From Hylemonella gracilis str. Niagara R (GTDB taxonomy: Bacteria; Pseudomonadota; Gammaproteobacteria; Burkholderiales; Burkholderiaceae_C): a stretch of DNA of 64,000 nt. Every line of letters starts with the position of its first letter. Within the stretch, counting starts at the first letter, position 1. The position numbers and the translations under genes were made by a program. The stretch lies in NCBI RefSeq assembly GCF_000600295.1, contig NZ_JEMG01000001.1:3725800-3789799 (forward strand). The letters run 5' to 3'. The notes beneath the pieces were generated by a model. It saw only the letters and a list, made by a program, of their open reading frames with translations, did not search any database and was not told the origin of the DNA. This document shows positions 18,093 through 28,395 of this stretch, one piece after another.

Positions 18093-19046
18093 ATGGACGA
18101 GCGCGTGACGGACACCCAAGCGGGCATCAAAGCGAACACCGGAGCGGACCGCAAGGACAACGCCCTGGGCAACTACCTGCGCAACCGGCGCACGCGGCTG
18201 GACCCGGCCGCCTTCGGTTTCGCCGGCGCGCGCCGCCGCACGCCCGGCCTGCGCCGCGAGGAAGTGGCCCAGCTCGCCCACATCAGCCAAACCTGGTACA
18301 CCTGCCTGGAACAGGGGCGCGGCGGCCCGCCTTCGGGCGAGGTGCTGGACCGCATCGCCCGCGCGTTGATGCTGACCGAGGGCGAACGCGAGCACCTCTT
18401 CCTGCTCGGGCTGGGGCGTGCCCCGGCGCGGCCCGTGCCGCCGGGCGCGGCGGATGCCAGCGCGGTGTCGCCCCGGCTGCAGCGCCTGCTGGACGCCCTG
18501 CCCTGGAGCCCGGCCTACATCAAGACGCTGACCTGGGACCTGGTGGCCTGGAACCGCGCAGCCGACATCGTGTTCGACTACGGCGCGCTGCCGCCCGGAC
18601 AGCGCAACATCCTGCGCCGCATCTTCCTGGACCCTGCGACGCGGGCCAAGCAGTTCGACTGGGATAGCGTGGCCCGTTACGTGGTGGCGGCCTTCCGCGC
18701 CGACGCCGCGCGCGCCACCTGGGCCGCCGCCGAGGTGCAGGCCCTGGTGGACGAGCTGTGCGGCGCCAGCGCCGACTTCGCGGCCCTGTGGCAAGCCCAC
18801 GATGTGCATGTCCAGGGCGAGGGCAGCAAGCGCCTGCGCCACCCGCAAGTGGGCACGTTGTCGCTGGAGTACTCGAGCTTCAGCGTTGAAGGGCGGCCAG
18901 ACCTGGGCATGGTGGTGTTCAACCCGGTGGGCGCGCAGGACCAAGCCCGCCTGCGGGCCCTGCTGGACCGTGCTGCAATGCAAGAGCAGCCTCACACGCC
19001 TGCATGGCCCACCGACGCGCAAGAGCCCACGCAACACACACCTTGA
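18093..19046 (+). CDS. XRE-family regulator with MmyB-like ligand-binding domain
   Basis: A 317-residue regulator. The N-terminal helix-turn-helix (about residues 25-95, NYLRNRRTRLDP ... RRTPGLRREEVAQLAHIS ... WYTCLEQGRG) is typical of the XRE/MmyB group, and the C-terminal two thirds (DALPWSPAYIKTLTWDLVAWN ..., quoted in part; VGTLSLEYSSFSVEGRPDLG) match the MmyB-like ligand-binding domain. It probably controls the divergent SDR gene. Its 3' end, with the start of a lost downstream transporter gene, forms copy A of a repeat whose copy B lies 2.7 kb away. Confidence 0.9.
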   Translation: MDERVTDTQAGIKANTGADRKDNALGNYLRNRRTRLDPAAFGFAGARRRTPGLRREEVAQLAHISQTWYTCLEQGRGGPPSGEVLDRIARALMLTEGEREHLFLLGLGRAPARPVPPGAADASAVSPRLQRLLDALPWSPAYIKTLTWDLVAWNRAADIVFDYGALPPGQRNILRRIFLDPATRAKQFDWDSVARYVVAAFRADAARATWAAAEVQALVDELCGASADFAALWQAHDVHVQGEGSKRLRHPQVGTLSLEYSSFSVEGRPDLGMVVFNPVGAQDQARLRALLDRAAMQEQPHTPAWPTDAQEPTQHTP

Positions 19047-19106
19047 GGGTTTGCCACATGATCAGCAGCCCACCCACCGTTCCCGCCTCTTTCGTCACCA
19101 TCCTGC
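18853..19106 (+). repeat. Direct repeat copy A (regulator 3' end plus transporter 5' end)
   Basis: About 254 bp aligning nearly end to end with 21552-21810 at roughly 80% identity by eye (shared examples: CGCAGGACCA, GAGCAGCCTCACACGCCT, CCCACCGAC). It covers the C-terminal codons of the XRE gene, the spacer and the first codons of a TDT transporter. It marks one edge of the inserted bufferin-type locus. Confidence 0.8.
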
Positions 19107-19120
19107 TCAAACGAATTTGA
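19058..19120 (+). pseudogene. N-terminal remnant of a TDT-family transporter
   Basis: Twenty codons from ATG 19058 to TGA 19118-19120. The first residues, MISSPPTVPASFVTILL, align with the start of the intact transporter at 21760 (ITRLPPVPASFFSMVL). Homology stops near 19106, so this is the amputated start of the gene that once followed the regulator. The rest of the 324-bp gap to 19370 holds an ECF-type promoter and no gene. Confidence 0.7.
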
Positions 19121-19249
19121 GATAGCTTGTTCTAAGCAGCTGCTTGTCTTGCCTCTCAGGTTTGCGTGCTGCTAGGGGCACTCCTGCCGCGCCCGCGGGA
19201 TACCAGAGACCCGAGGTCCCAGGCGACGGATATTTTTTTGCGACCTGCT

Positions 19250-19275
19250 GTAACCCATCCTGCCGCCAGGACGAA
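19250..19275 (+). promoter_or_regulatory. ECF sigma-factor-type promoter of the bufferin-like locus
   Basis: GTAACC (19250-19255), exactly 16 bases, then CGAA (19272-19275). This is the pattern I recall for SigF-class ECF promoters controlling bufferin operons in Caulobacter. It is about 95 bp upstream of the precursor start codon and correctly oriented. The cognate sigma and anti-sigma genes are not in the window. Confidence 0.65.
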
Positions 19276-19370
19276 CTAAGCAACAGGTCGTCCACACGGG
19301 ATAGACACCCTGGCACGACGACCTGCAGCTCAGCATTTCCCATCCATCCACTTCTATTGGAGCGACACCC

Positions 19371-19664
19371 ATGGTTTCCACGCAACTCAAGACGAGCACT
19401 TCATTTGCCCTCACGGCCGCCTTGATGGCCTTGTCGGCATCGGCCATCGCGGCAACGCCCCCGGCTGGCTCCACGGGCAAGGCCATCGACGCCAACGACA
19501 AGGTGCATTGCTACAACGTCACCGAGTGCAAGGGTCAGAACGACTGCAAGACCAGCGCCAATGCCTGCAAGGGCCAGAGCGCTTGCAAAGGTCAGGGCTT
19601 CAAGGCCATGGCCGCTTCCGCCTGCCTGAAGGGCAATGGCGTGATCGGCGACCTGAAAGGCTAA
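19371..19664 (+). CDS. Bufferin-like (BufA-type) Cys-rich secreted RiPP precursor
   Basis: A 97-residue protein with a Sec signal peptide (about residues 1-28, ending SASAIAA) and a short mature chain with six cysteines in a repeated CKGQ context: [28 protein letters not shown] and a last ASACLKGNG. The CKGQ pattern resembles the BufA2 type of bufferin, periplasmic metal-binding peptides whose cysteines are modified by an MNIO enzyme. The enzyme gene lies 127 bp downstream (95 bp from its earliest possible start). GGAGCGAC precedes the ATG. Expected role: copper or other metal sequestration in the periplasm. Family assignment is from memory; the metal is inference. Confidence 0.75.
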   Translation: MVSTQLKTSTSFALTAALMALSASAIAATPPAGSTGKAIDANDKVHCYNVTECKGQNDCKTSANACKGQSACKGQGFKAMAASACLKGNGVIGDLKG

Positions 19665-19673
19665 GCCATCCGC

Positions 19674-19702
19674 TTCAGGACGCCCCCTTCGGGCGTCCTG
19701 AA
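19674..19702 (+). terminator. Strong hairpin after the precursor gene (attenuator candidate)
   Basis: A perfect 12-bp stem, TTCAGGACGCCC (19674-19685) with GGGCGTCCTGAA (19691-19702), and a 5-nt loop, ten bases after the precursor stop. It is followed by AAAA rather than a T-run on the plus strand, so it may protect the precursor mRNA or work together with the next hairpin. Confidence 0.6.
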
Positions 19703-19744
19703 AAGCAGAACGGGTTGGCGCCACCGCCAGCCCGCTCTGCTTTT
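19701..19744 (+). terminator. Second hairpin with T-run between precursor and maturase
   Basis: AAAAGCAG (19701-19708) pairs with CTGCTTTT (19737-19744) around inner pairs CGGG/CCCG and TGGC/GCCA. The stem ends in TTTT, so it can act as a leaky intrinsic terminator, giving more precursor than enzyme transcript. Confidence 0.6.
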
Positions 19745-19791
19745 CAGATCTGCATCGTATGCCAGCACCTCACCCAGCTTCCGTCTCATCC

Positions 19792-21468
19792 ATGGCCCAC
19801 ACTGGCCTGGGCTTTGGCCTGGGTCTGCGCACGCCGCACTACAACGACTTTCTGAACACCCGACAGCCCCTCGACTGGCTGGAGATCATCACCGACAATT
19901 TTCTGGTGGAAGGCGGCAAGCCCCTGGTGATGCTGGAGCGCATCCGGCGCGACTACCCCCTGGCCATGCATGGCGTGGCCATGTCCATCGGCGCGGCCGC
20001 AGGTGTGGATCTGGCCTATCTGCGTCGCGTGAAGGCATTGGCTGATCGCATCGAGCCCCTGTGGGTGTCCGACCACCTGTGCTGGACGGGCACACCGTCA
20101 CAACACCTGCATGACCTGTATCCCCTGCCCTACACCGACGAGGCCGCGCGCCATGTGATCGAACAGATCCGGCGTGCGCAGGACGTCCTGCAGCGCCGCC
20201 TGGTGCTTGAAAACGTCTCCAGCTACATCGACTTCAAGCACAACGCGTCGAGCGAATGGCAGTTTCTGGCGCACATCGCCGAGGCTGCCGATTGCCTGCT
20301 GCTGGTCGACGTCAACAACATCTACGTGAGCAGCGTCAACCACGGCTTTGATCCCTTGACGTATCTGCGCGCCCTGCCGGCGCAGCGTGTGCAGCAGATC
20401 CACCTGGCGGGTCATTCCGACAACGGCGGCTACATCATTGACACCCACGACCACCCGGTGGCACAGCCGGTCTGGGACTTGTACGCGCAAGCCTGCCACC
20501 TGTACGGCTCGGTGGCCACCATGATCGAGCGCGACGACGACATCCCGGACCTGGGCGTCCTGATGGAAGAACTCGCCATCGCGCGGCACATTGCCAGCGA
20601 CGTGGCGCGGGAGGATGTCCCGGTCGGCACCCCCACGTCCCCAGGCGCAAGCTTCAGCGTCCAGGCGGAGGCGCCCGCCAACAGCACAGAAGCGCCGCCG
20701 CTCCAGCAGTTGCAGCTCGGCCTGGCGAGCTACATCCTGGGCGATGGCGCAACAGATTCGGCCCCGGTCTCCGACTGGATCCGCACGCCACCGGGTGTCG
20801 ACGCCGGGCAACGCCTGGGCATCTACCACAACGCCTACCGTGCCCGCCTGGCCGAGGTGCTGGCGGAGAGCTTTGCAAGGACTGTGCTCTACATGGGGTC
20901 GGACCGGTTCGAGCAGGACGCCCGGGCATTCGCGGTCAGCCATCCGCCGATGGTGCGCAATCTGGCGCACTACGGCGCGGATTTCGCGGCCTTTCTGGCC
21001 GCGCTCTACCCAGGCAACCCCGAGCTACAGGAATTGGCCCAGCTCGACTGGGACCTGCGCACCACTTTCGACGAGGCCGATGCTCCGGCGCTGGACACGC
21101 AGACCGCCGGCGCGCAGGAGGCCGCACTGTGGCTGAACCGTGCACAGCCGCTGCACCCGAGCCTGAAGTTGCGTTCCATCCGCACCAACGTGGCCCAGAT
21201 CTGGCATGCGATCGATCGGGATCTGGAAGTCCCCGCGGTGGCCCACCGCGAAGAGCCGGGCACTTTGCTGGTCTGGCGCAAGGGCCTGCTGCCGCATTTC
21301 CAGACCCTGGAGCCTGACCAGGCCGCCTTCATGCTATCCCTGGCCCAGGGCCGTTCGATCGAGGCGACCTGCGCTGATCTGGCGGGCACCGCCGTCCTGC
21401 CCGACCCGCAGCGCCTGGCTGGCTGGCTGCAGGTCTGGCTGGAAGAAGGCTGGCTACGCGCCGCCTGA
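19792..21468 (+). CDS. Fused MNIO (DUF692) and DUF2063 bufferin maturase
   Basis: A 558-residue fusion. Residues 1-270 are a multinuclear non-heme iron oxygenase of the DUF692 family; the metal-ligand segments are present: MHGVAMSIG, SDHLCW, LENVSSY, VDVNNIYVSSVNHGF, IHLAGH, DTHDHPV and IERDDDIP. After a linker (about 270-310) the remainder is a DUF2063 domain (LQLGLASYILG ... LGIYHNAYRARLAEVLAESF ... LAHYGADFAAFLA), the usual separate partner protein BufC that presents the substrate peptide. The enzyme is expected to modify precursor cysteines in the cytoplasm before export. An upstream in-frame ATG at 19759 is possible; neither has a clear ribosome site. Confidence 0.88.
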   Translation: MAHTGLGFGLGLRTPHYNDFLNTRQPLDWLEIITDNFLVEGGKPLVMLERIRRDYPLAMHGVAMSIGAAAGVDLAYLRRVKALADRIEPLWVSDHLCWTGTPSQHLHDLYPLPYTDEAARHVIEQIRRAQDVLQRRLVLENVSSYIDFKHNASSEWQFLAHIAEAADCLLLVDVNNIYVSSVNHGFDPLTYLRALPAQRVQQIHLAGHSDNGGYIIDTHDHPVAQPVWDLYAQACHLYGSVATMIERDDDIPDLGVLMEELAIARHIASDVAREDVPVGTPTSPGASFSVQAEAPANSTEAPPLQQLQLGLASYILGDGATDSAPVSDWIRTPPGVDAGQRLGIYHNAYRARLAEVLAESFARTVLYMGSDRFEQDARAFAVSHPPMVRNLAHYGADFAAFLAALYPGNPELQELAQLDWDLRTTFDEADAPALDTQTAGAQEAALWLNRAQPLHPSLKLRSIRTNVAQIWHAIDRDLEVPAVAHREEPGTLLVWRKGLLPHFQTLEPDQAAFMLSLAQGRSIEATCADLAGTAVLPDPQRLAGWLQVWLEEGWLRAA

Positions 21469-21551
21469 AGTCATCGCCCGCACATGAAGCGCACGTGATC
21501 GGACATCACGATCGCGATGAAGTAATTGCCGTGGTCATCAGCCACAGGCCG

Positions 21552-21690
21552 GCGCGCTGACGCTGGCGTATTCGAGCTTCACCGTCGAAGGGCGACCGGG
21601 CCTGGGCGAGGTGGTGTACAAACCGGCGGGCGCGCAGGACCAGGCCCGCTTATGCGGTCCCGCTGGACCGTGCTGCAGTGCGCAAGAGCA
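21552..21690 (+). pseudogene. C-terminal remnant of an XRE/MmyB-like regulator
   Basis: The translation ALTLAYSSFTVEGRPGLGEV then VYKPAGAQDQARL matches the C-terminus of the regulator ending at 19046 (GTLSLEYSSFSVEGRPDLGM). The frame then shifts within CGGTCCCGCTGGACCG compared with copy A. There is no upstream part of the gene, so it is a fragment. Confidence 0.7.
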
Positions 21691-21810
21691 GCCTCACACG
21701 CCTACACTGCCCACCGACACGCAAGAGCCCGCGCGACACGCAATTTGAAGGAGTGCCACTTGATCACCCGCCTGCCCCCCGTTCCAGCTTCCTTCTTCAG
21801 CATGGTCCTG
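21552..21810 (+). repeat. Direct repeat copy B (regulator 3' end plus transporter 5' end)
   Basis: It aligns with 18853-19106. It carries a decayed 3' end of an XRE/MmyB-like gene, the spacer, and the intact start of the TDT transporter. It marks the right edge of the inserted bufferin-type segment. Confidence 0.8.
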
Positions 21811-22743
21811 GGCCTGGCCGGCCTGGGCAATGGCTGGCGCGTGGCCGCCACACACTGGGGCCTGCCGATGTGGATCGGCGAAGCCGTGATGCTGCTGGCC
21901 AGCCTGGTGTGGCTGAGCCTGATCGTGCTGTACGTGTTGAAGTGGTGGCGCCAGCGCGAGGCCGCGCGCGCCGAGATTGCGCACCCCATCCAGTGCTGCT
22001 TTGTCGCGCTGATCCCGGTCACGACCATGCTGGTCGGCCTCGCCGCGCTGCCTTACTCGCATGCCGCGGCACTGGTGCTCTGCACGGCCGGTGGCATCGG
22101 CGCGCTGGCCTTTGGCGTCTGGCGCCATGGCGGCCTCTGGCGCGGCGGCCGCAGCGTGAGCGCGACCACGCCCGTGCTCTACCTGCCGACGGTGGCTGCG
22201 AACCTGGTTTCGGCGATGGCCGTCAGCGCCCTGGGCTGGCCGGAACTTGGACAACTCTTTTTCGGCGCCGGCGTGCTGGCCTGGCTGGCGCTGGAATCCA
22301 TCATCATCGGCCGCCTGCTGACCGCCGAAGAACTGCCGCCCGCGCTGCGCCCCACCCTGGGCATCCAGCTCGCGCCACCGGCTGTGGCTTTGCTGGCCTA
22401 CGCCATCATCAGCACCGGCCCGCCGGACCTGGTGGCCCGCATGCTGCTGGGTTATGCGCTGGTGCAGGGCCTGCTGGCGCTGCGGCTGCTGCCATGGGTG
22501 CGGCAGCCGTTCACACCCGGCTACTGGGCCTACACCTTCGGCGTCACGGCCATCGCGACAGCCGTGTTGCGCTACACGCAGCGGGGCAGTGACCCGATCT
22601 TCAGCGCACTGGCTCCGCTGCTGTTCGTCGTGGCCAACGTGGTGGTGCTGGGCCTGGCCCTGCGTACCGGGGTGGCCCTGCTTCAGGGGCGGCTGCTGCC
22701 GGCACCACCCGCCACGCAAACGGCCTCGAGCACCAGAGGTTGA
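21760..22743 (+). CDS. TDT-family (TehA/SLAC1-like) transporter
   Basis: A 327-residue inner-membrane protein with about ten hydrophobic segments, the PVPASFFSMVLGLAGLGNGWR start seen in the tellurite-resistance/dicarboxylate transporter (TDT) family, and LYLPTVAANLVSAMA in the middle. Family members move anions or dicarboxylates or extrude thiosulfate; the substrate here is unknown. The start is TTG at 21760 after GAAGGAG; the homologous position in copy A is ATG. The frame is open further upstream, but that part is the decayed regulator fragment. Confidence 0.82.
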   Translation: MITRLPPVPASFFSMVLGLAGLGNGWRVAATHWGLPMWIGEAVMLLASLVWLSLIVLYVLKWWRQREAARAEIAHPIQCCFVALIPVTTMLVGLAALPYSHAAALVLCTAGGIGALAFGVWRHGGLWRGGRSVSATTPVLYLPTVAANLVSAMAVSALGWPELGQLFFGAGVLAWLALESIIIGRLLTAEELPPALRPTLGIQLAPPAVALLAYAIISTGPPDLVARMLLGYALVQGLLALRLLPWVRQPFTPGYWAYTFGVTAIATAVLRYTQRGSDPIFSALAPLLFVVANVVVLGLALRTGVALLQGRLLPAPPATQTASSTRG

Positions 22744-22761
22744 TGGCGGGGTTCCGAGTCC

Positions 22762-24795
22762 TCAGGCCGCTTTCGCGCGCAGCATCGCCTCGAATTCGCC
22801 CAAGGCCACGGGCCGGGAATGCAGATACCCCTGCTGCAACACGCAACCCCGCACGCTCAGGAACTCCGACTGCTCCTGCGTCTCCACGCCCTCGGCCACG
22901 ACTTGCAGACCCAGTTCCTTGCCCAGGGTGATGACGGCTGCGGCCAGCGCGCCGTCGCGGCCGCCACGCGCCACGTCGATCACAAAGGCGCGGTCGATCT
23001 TCAACTCGCTGACCGGCAGGCGCTTGAGGTAATTGAGCGAGGAATAACCGGTGCCAAAGTCGTCCAGGGCCAGGCCGTAGCCCTGGGCGCGCAGGCGTTC
23101 CAGCACGCTGATGGCGGAAGTGACATCGCGCATGAGCATGGTCTCGGTCAGCTCCAGCATCAGGCAGGAAGGGCGCAGCTCGTAACGCTGCATCAGCGCG
23201 TCCAGCTGGTCGAGCAGCCGGGCATCGGACAGGCTGGAGGCCGGCAGGTTGACCGACAGCGGCAACGACGGCAGGCCCGCGTCCGCCCAGCGGCGCAAGC
23301 TGCCACAGGCGGCATGCAGCACCCAGTCGGTCAACGGCACGATGAGGCCGCTCTCCTCCGCCATGGGAATGAAGTTTCCGGGCGGGATCAAACCGCGGCG
23401 CGGGTGCTGCCAGCGCACCAGGGCCTCGGCGCCGACGATGCGGCCGTCGCGCACGTCCACCTTGGGTTGGTAGTACAGGCAGAGCTGTCCGACCCGGATG
23501 GCTTGCCGCAGCTCGGTCTCGAGCAGCACACGGTCCCGCGCGCGGGCGTTGAGGGCCTCATCGAAAAACATGTGCTGCGCGCCGCCAGCCTCCGCAGCGG
23601 CGCGTGCCGCCTGCTCGGCGCAGCGCATCAGGCCGGTGAAGTCACGAGCATCGCCGGGAAACAGCGCGATGCCGATGCTGGCCGACAGCACCAGGGGCTG
23701 GGCGTCCACCAGTACGGGTTGGGCGACTGCGACCAGCAAGCGTTGCGCCACCAGGGAGGCACGCTCCTGGCTGTCCAGATCGGTCAACATGATCGAGAAA
23801 GCGTTGTCGCCGAGCCGGGCCACCACTCTCGTGTTCTCCCCGGCCTGGCCAACGGCCGGAAGATCACCGCTGCGGATGCACAAGCGGATGCGCTGGGTGA
23901 TATCGGCCAGGGCCGCGTCACCCTCGCCACGGCCGTAGACATGGTGGATGCCGGAGAGGCGATCGATCTCGAGGTGCAGCACGGTGCAACCCGTGCCACC
24001 TCGCCGCGCCCGCTCGATCACCGGCATGGCCAACTCGGCGAACAAACGGCGGTTGGGCAGACCGGTGACCTCGTCGTAATGCGCCAGCCGCAAGGCGCGT
24101 TGCTCGGCGGCGGCGCGGGAATCGTCCAGCGCGGCGCGGGCCACGAACTCCTTGCGCAGCAGGTACTCGCGCCACCAGCCTATGCCAGCGGCCAGGATGA
24201 AGAGCGTGAGCACATGGTAGGACCAGTAGGCCGCTTCGCGGGTCGTCAGGCCGGCGTGTTGCCACAACGTGTACTCAAAGGCGAGGAGGATGATCAAGCC
24301 CGAGGCCAGGGCGTAGCGGAACTGCACACCCAGGATCACGAAACAGTAGAACTGTAGGAAGGTGAAATTGAGCACGCCCACCCAACTGCGCAGCCCTTCG
24401 CCGCCCTCGGCGTCAATGCGTGTCAGTGTGTAGAAGAGGAAGAAGGCCGCCGTGATGATGAAGCCACTCATCACCGGTTGCCAGTGCCGGCGCGCGTCCG
24501 GCAGCAGCGTGTACCCCAGTCCGGCCAGCAGCACCGGGAAGGCCAGGGTCAGTCGCAGCAGATTGGATTCCACACTGCCGTAAGCAATGTGATCGACCAG
24601 GTAGTCGCCAAGGATGAGCACCACGCCCAGCACCAGGCTGGCCTGCACGTAACGGAAGTAAAAGGCAATGTAATGCTTGACGAAACGCTGTTCATACGCC
24701 GTGTCGGTGAAGCGCAACAGCAGGCGCAGCGGCATGGCAGGGGCAGCGCCGGCATCGCTGGCAGGCGAGCTTTGGGCATCGGGATCGTTCATCAA
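22762..24795 (-). CDS. Membrane GGDEF-EAL protein, probable c-di-GMP phosphodiesterase
   Basis: A 677-residue protein. Residues 35-220 hold about six membrane segments of an unnamed sensor. The GGDEF domain (about 230-400; YDEVTGLPNRRLF) has lost its active site: the signature reads ARLGDNAFSI in place of GG(D/E)EF. The EAL domain (about 415-665) keeps the catalytic set: AEALVRW, SVNLPA, LELTET, DDFGTGYSSL, LKIDRAFV and VAEGVETQ. So it should hydrolyse c-di-GMP and not make it; the GGDEF part may bind GTP as an allosteric site. It is followed by no obvious partner gene. Confidence 0.88.
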   Translation of the reverse strand: MMNDPDAQSSPASDAGAAPAMPLRLLLRFTDTAYEQRFVKHYIAFYFRYVQASLVLGVVLILGDYLVDHIAYGSVESNLLRLTLAFPVLLAGLGYTLLPDARRHWQPVMSGFIITAAFFLFYTLTRIDAEGGEGLRSWVGVLNFTFLQFYCFVILGVQFRYALASGLIILLAFEYTLWQHAGLTTREAAYWSYHVLTLFILAAGIGWWREYLLRKEFVARAALDDSRAAAEQRALRLAHYDEVTGLPNRRLFAELAMPVIERARRGGTGCTVLHLEIDRLSGIHHVYGRGEGDAALADITQRIRLCIRSGDLPAVGQAGENTRVVARLGDNAFSIMLTDLDSQERASLVAQRLLVAVAQPVLVDAQPLVLSASIGIALFPGDARDFTGLMRCAEQAARAAAEAGGAQHMFFDEALNARARDRVLLETELRQAIRVGQLCLYYQPKVDVRDGRIVGAEALVRWQHPRRGLIPPGNFIPMAEESGLIVPLTDWVLHAACGSLRRWADAGLPSLPLSVNLPASSLSDARLLDQLDALMQRYELRPSCLMLELTETMLMRDVTSAISVLERLRAQGYGLALDDFGTGYSSLNYLKRLPVSELKIDRAFVIDVARGGRDGALAAAVITLGKELGLQVVAEGVETQEQSEFLSVRGCVLQQGYLHSRPVALGEFEAMLRAKAA

Positions 24796-24957
24796 GGGCC
24801 CCTGACTGAAGACAACGGGCGGCGAAACGAAGCCTCGCCGGCGAACTCCGACTCATCCCCATCTTATCGACCGATCCGAGGCCGCCTTGAGCGCCACCGC
24901 CCGCGACCGGCGTCTCGCCGCAACTGATCGCGGCCACACCACGCCGCGGCGCCGCGC

Positions 24958-25788
24958 TCAGCGCAGCGAGGCCGCGTGGTGCGCCAGGTGGTCGCCGATG
25001 AAGCTGGCGATGAAGTAGTAGCTGTGGTCGTAGCCGGGGTGGCGACGCAGGGTCAGGGAGTGGCCGGCTGCCGCGCAAGCCTGTTCCAGCAGCTCGGGGC
25101 GCAACTGCTTGCTCAAGAATTCGTCGCTGTCGCCCTGGTCCACCAGCAGAGGCAGGCGCTCGCTCGCGTTGGCGATCAGTTCCACCGCGTCCCATTCCCT
25201 CCAGGCCGTGCGGTCCTCGCCGAGGTAGGCGGCAAAGGCCTTGCTGCCCCAGGGCACCTGGCTGGGCGCGACCACGGGCGCGAAGGCCGAGACGCTGCGG
25301 TAACGGCCCGGATTGCGCAGCGCGGTGATGAGCGCACCATGGCCACCCATGCTGTGGCCGAAGATGCCGCGCGCCTCGGTCGTGGGGAATTGCTGCTCCA
25401 CCAGCGCGGGCAGTTCCTGCGCCACGTAGTCCTGCATGCGGTAGTGCTGGGACCAGGGCGCTTGCGTGGCGTTCACATAAAAGCCCGCACCCTCGCCCAG
25501 GTCGTAACTGTCCACATTGGGCACACCCGCGCCACGCGGGCTGGTGTCGGGCGCCACGAGGATGAGGCCATGGCGTGCCGCGTGCTCCTGCGCGCCAGCC
25601 TTGGTGATGAAGGTCTGTTCATTGCAGGTCAACCCGGCCAGCCAGTAGAGCACGGGGCAGCGCTCGCCAGCCACGGCGGCCGGGGGCAGATAGACGCCGA
25701 ATCTCATCTCGCAGCCCAGGGTGGCGGACGGGTGCTTCCAAACTTCCTGACGGCCACCAAAGCAGGCGTGGCGCTCGACGCGGTTCAT
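24958..25788 (-). CDS. fghA: S-formylglutathione hydrolase
   Basis: A 276-residue esterase-D-family enzyme that releases formate and glutathione from S-formylglutathione in formaldehyde detoxification. Motifs: LYWLAGLTCNEQTFITKAGA, the nucleophile elbow GHSMGGHGAL, DQGDSDEFL (Asp) and GYDHSYYFIASFI (His). The ATG at 25788 has AGGAGA upstream; the longer open frame adds a non-homologous Arg-rich stretch. The usual partner adhC (S-hydroxymethylglutathione dehydrogenase) is not adjacent. Confidence 0.95.
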   Translation of the reverse strand: MNRVERHACFGGRQEVWKHPSATLGCEMRFGVYLPPAAVAGERCPVLYWLAGLTCNEQTFITKAGAQEHAARHGLILVAPDTSPRGAGVPNVDSYDLGEGAGFYVNATQAPWSQHYRMQDYVAQELPALVEQQFPTTEARGIFGHSMGGHGALITALRNPGRYRSVSAFAPVVAPSQVPWGSKAFAAYLGEDRTAWREWDAVELIANASERLPLLVDQGDSDEFLSKQLRPELLEQACAAAGHSLTLRRHPGYDHSYYFIASFIGDHLAHHAASLR

Positions 25789-26080
25789 GTTCTGTGTCTC
25801 CTGTTCATGGGCATGTGCATGCGTGAAGACCGGATTTTCACCGAGACCCGCCCGGCAACGACGTGCGCCAAGACCCACCGCAAGGCGCCGCATCGAGGCC
25901 GGCGCCAGCGCTTGAGGGCTGTGCCGTGGTTTTAAGGGCGACTGGGCTGACTTGGTAGCACATGCGCATGCGCCCCAAAGCCTGTAGATGCCGGGGGAAA
26001 AGCCCTCAACACGCGGCTTAGTCCCTACGCGAGGACCGCAAAAATTCTGCCCCAGATAGGTTCTGTTTCAGGGGTATTCG

Positions 26081-28364
<2,284 letters not shown>

Positions 28365-28395
28365 ACGCGGCGCGTCCACCCAGCTGCCTCGCCAC

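Noticed and set aside
19311-19326. TGGCAC followed by CCTGCA as a sigma-54 promoter
   Set aside because: The -12 element should be TTGC after five bases; here the spacing or sequence is wrong, and a better ECF-type element lies just upstream.
21478-21545. Short minus-strand frame DHGNYFIAIVMSDHVRFM, considered as the end of an fghA-like gene
   Set aside because: Only about 20 residues with slight similarity to the FghA C-terminus and no further homology; too short to support.
25789-26080. 292-bp gap screened for a riboswitch or flagellar promoter
   Set aside because: No conserved riboswitch core and no sigma-28 match with correct spacing could be identified.
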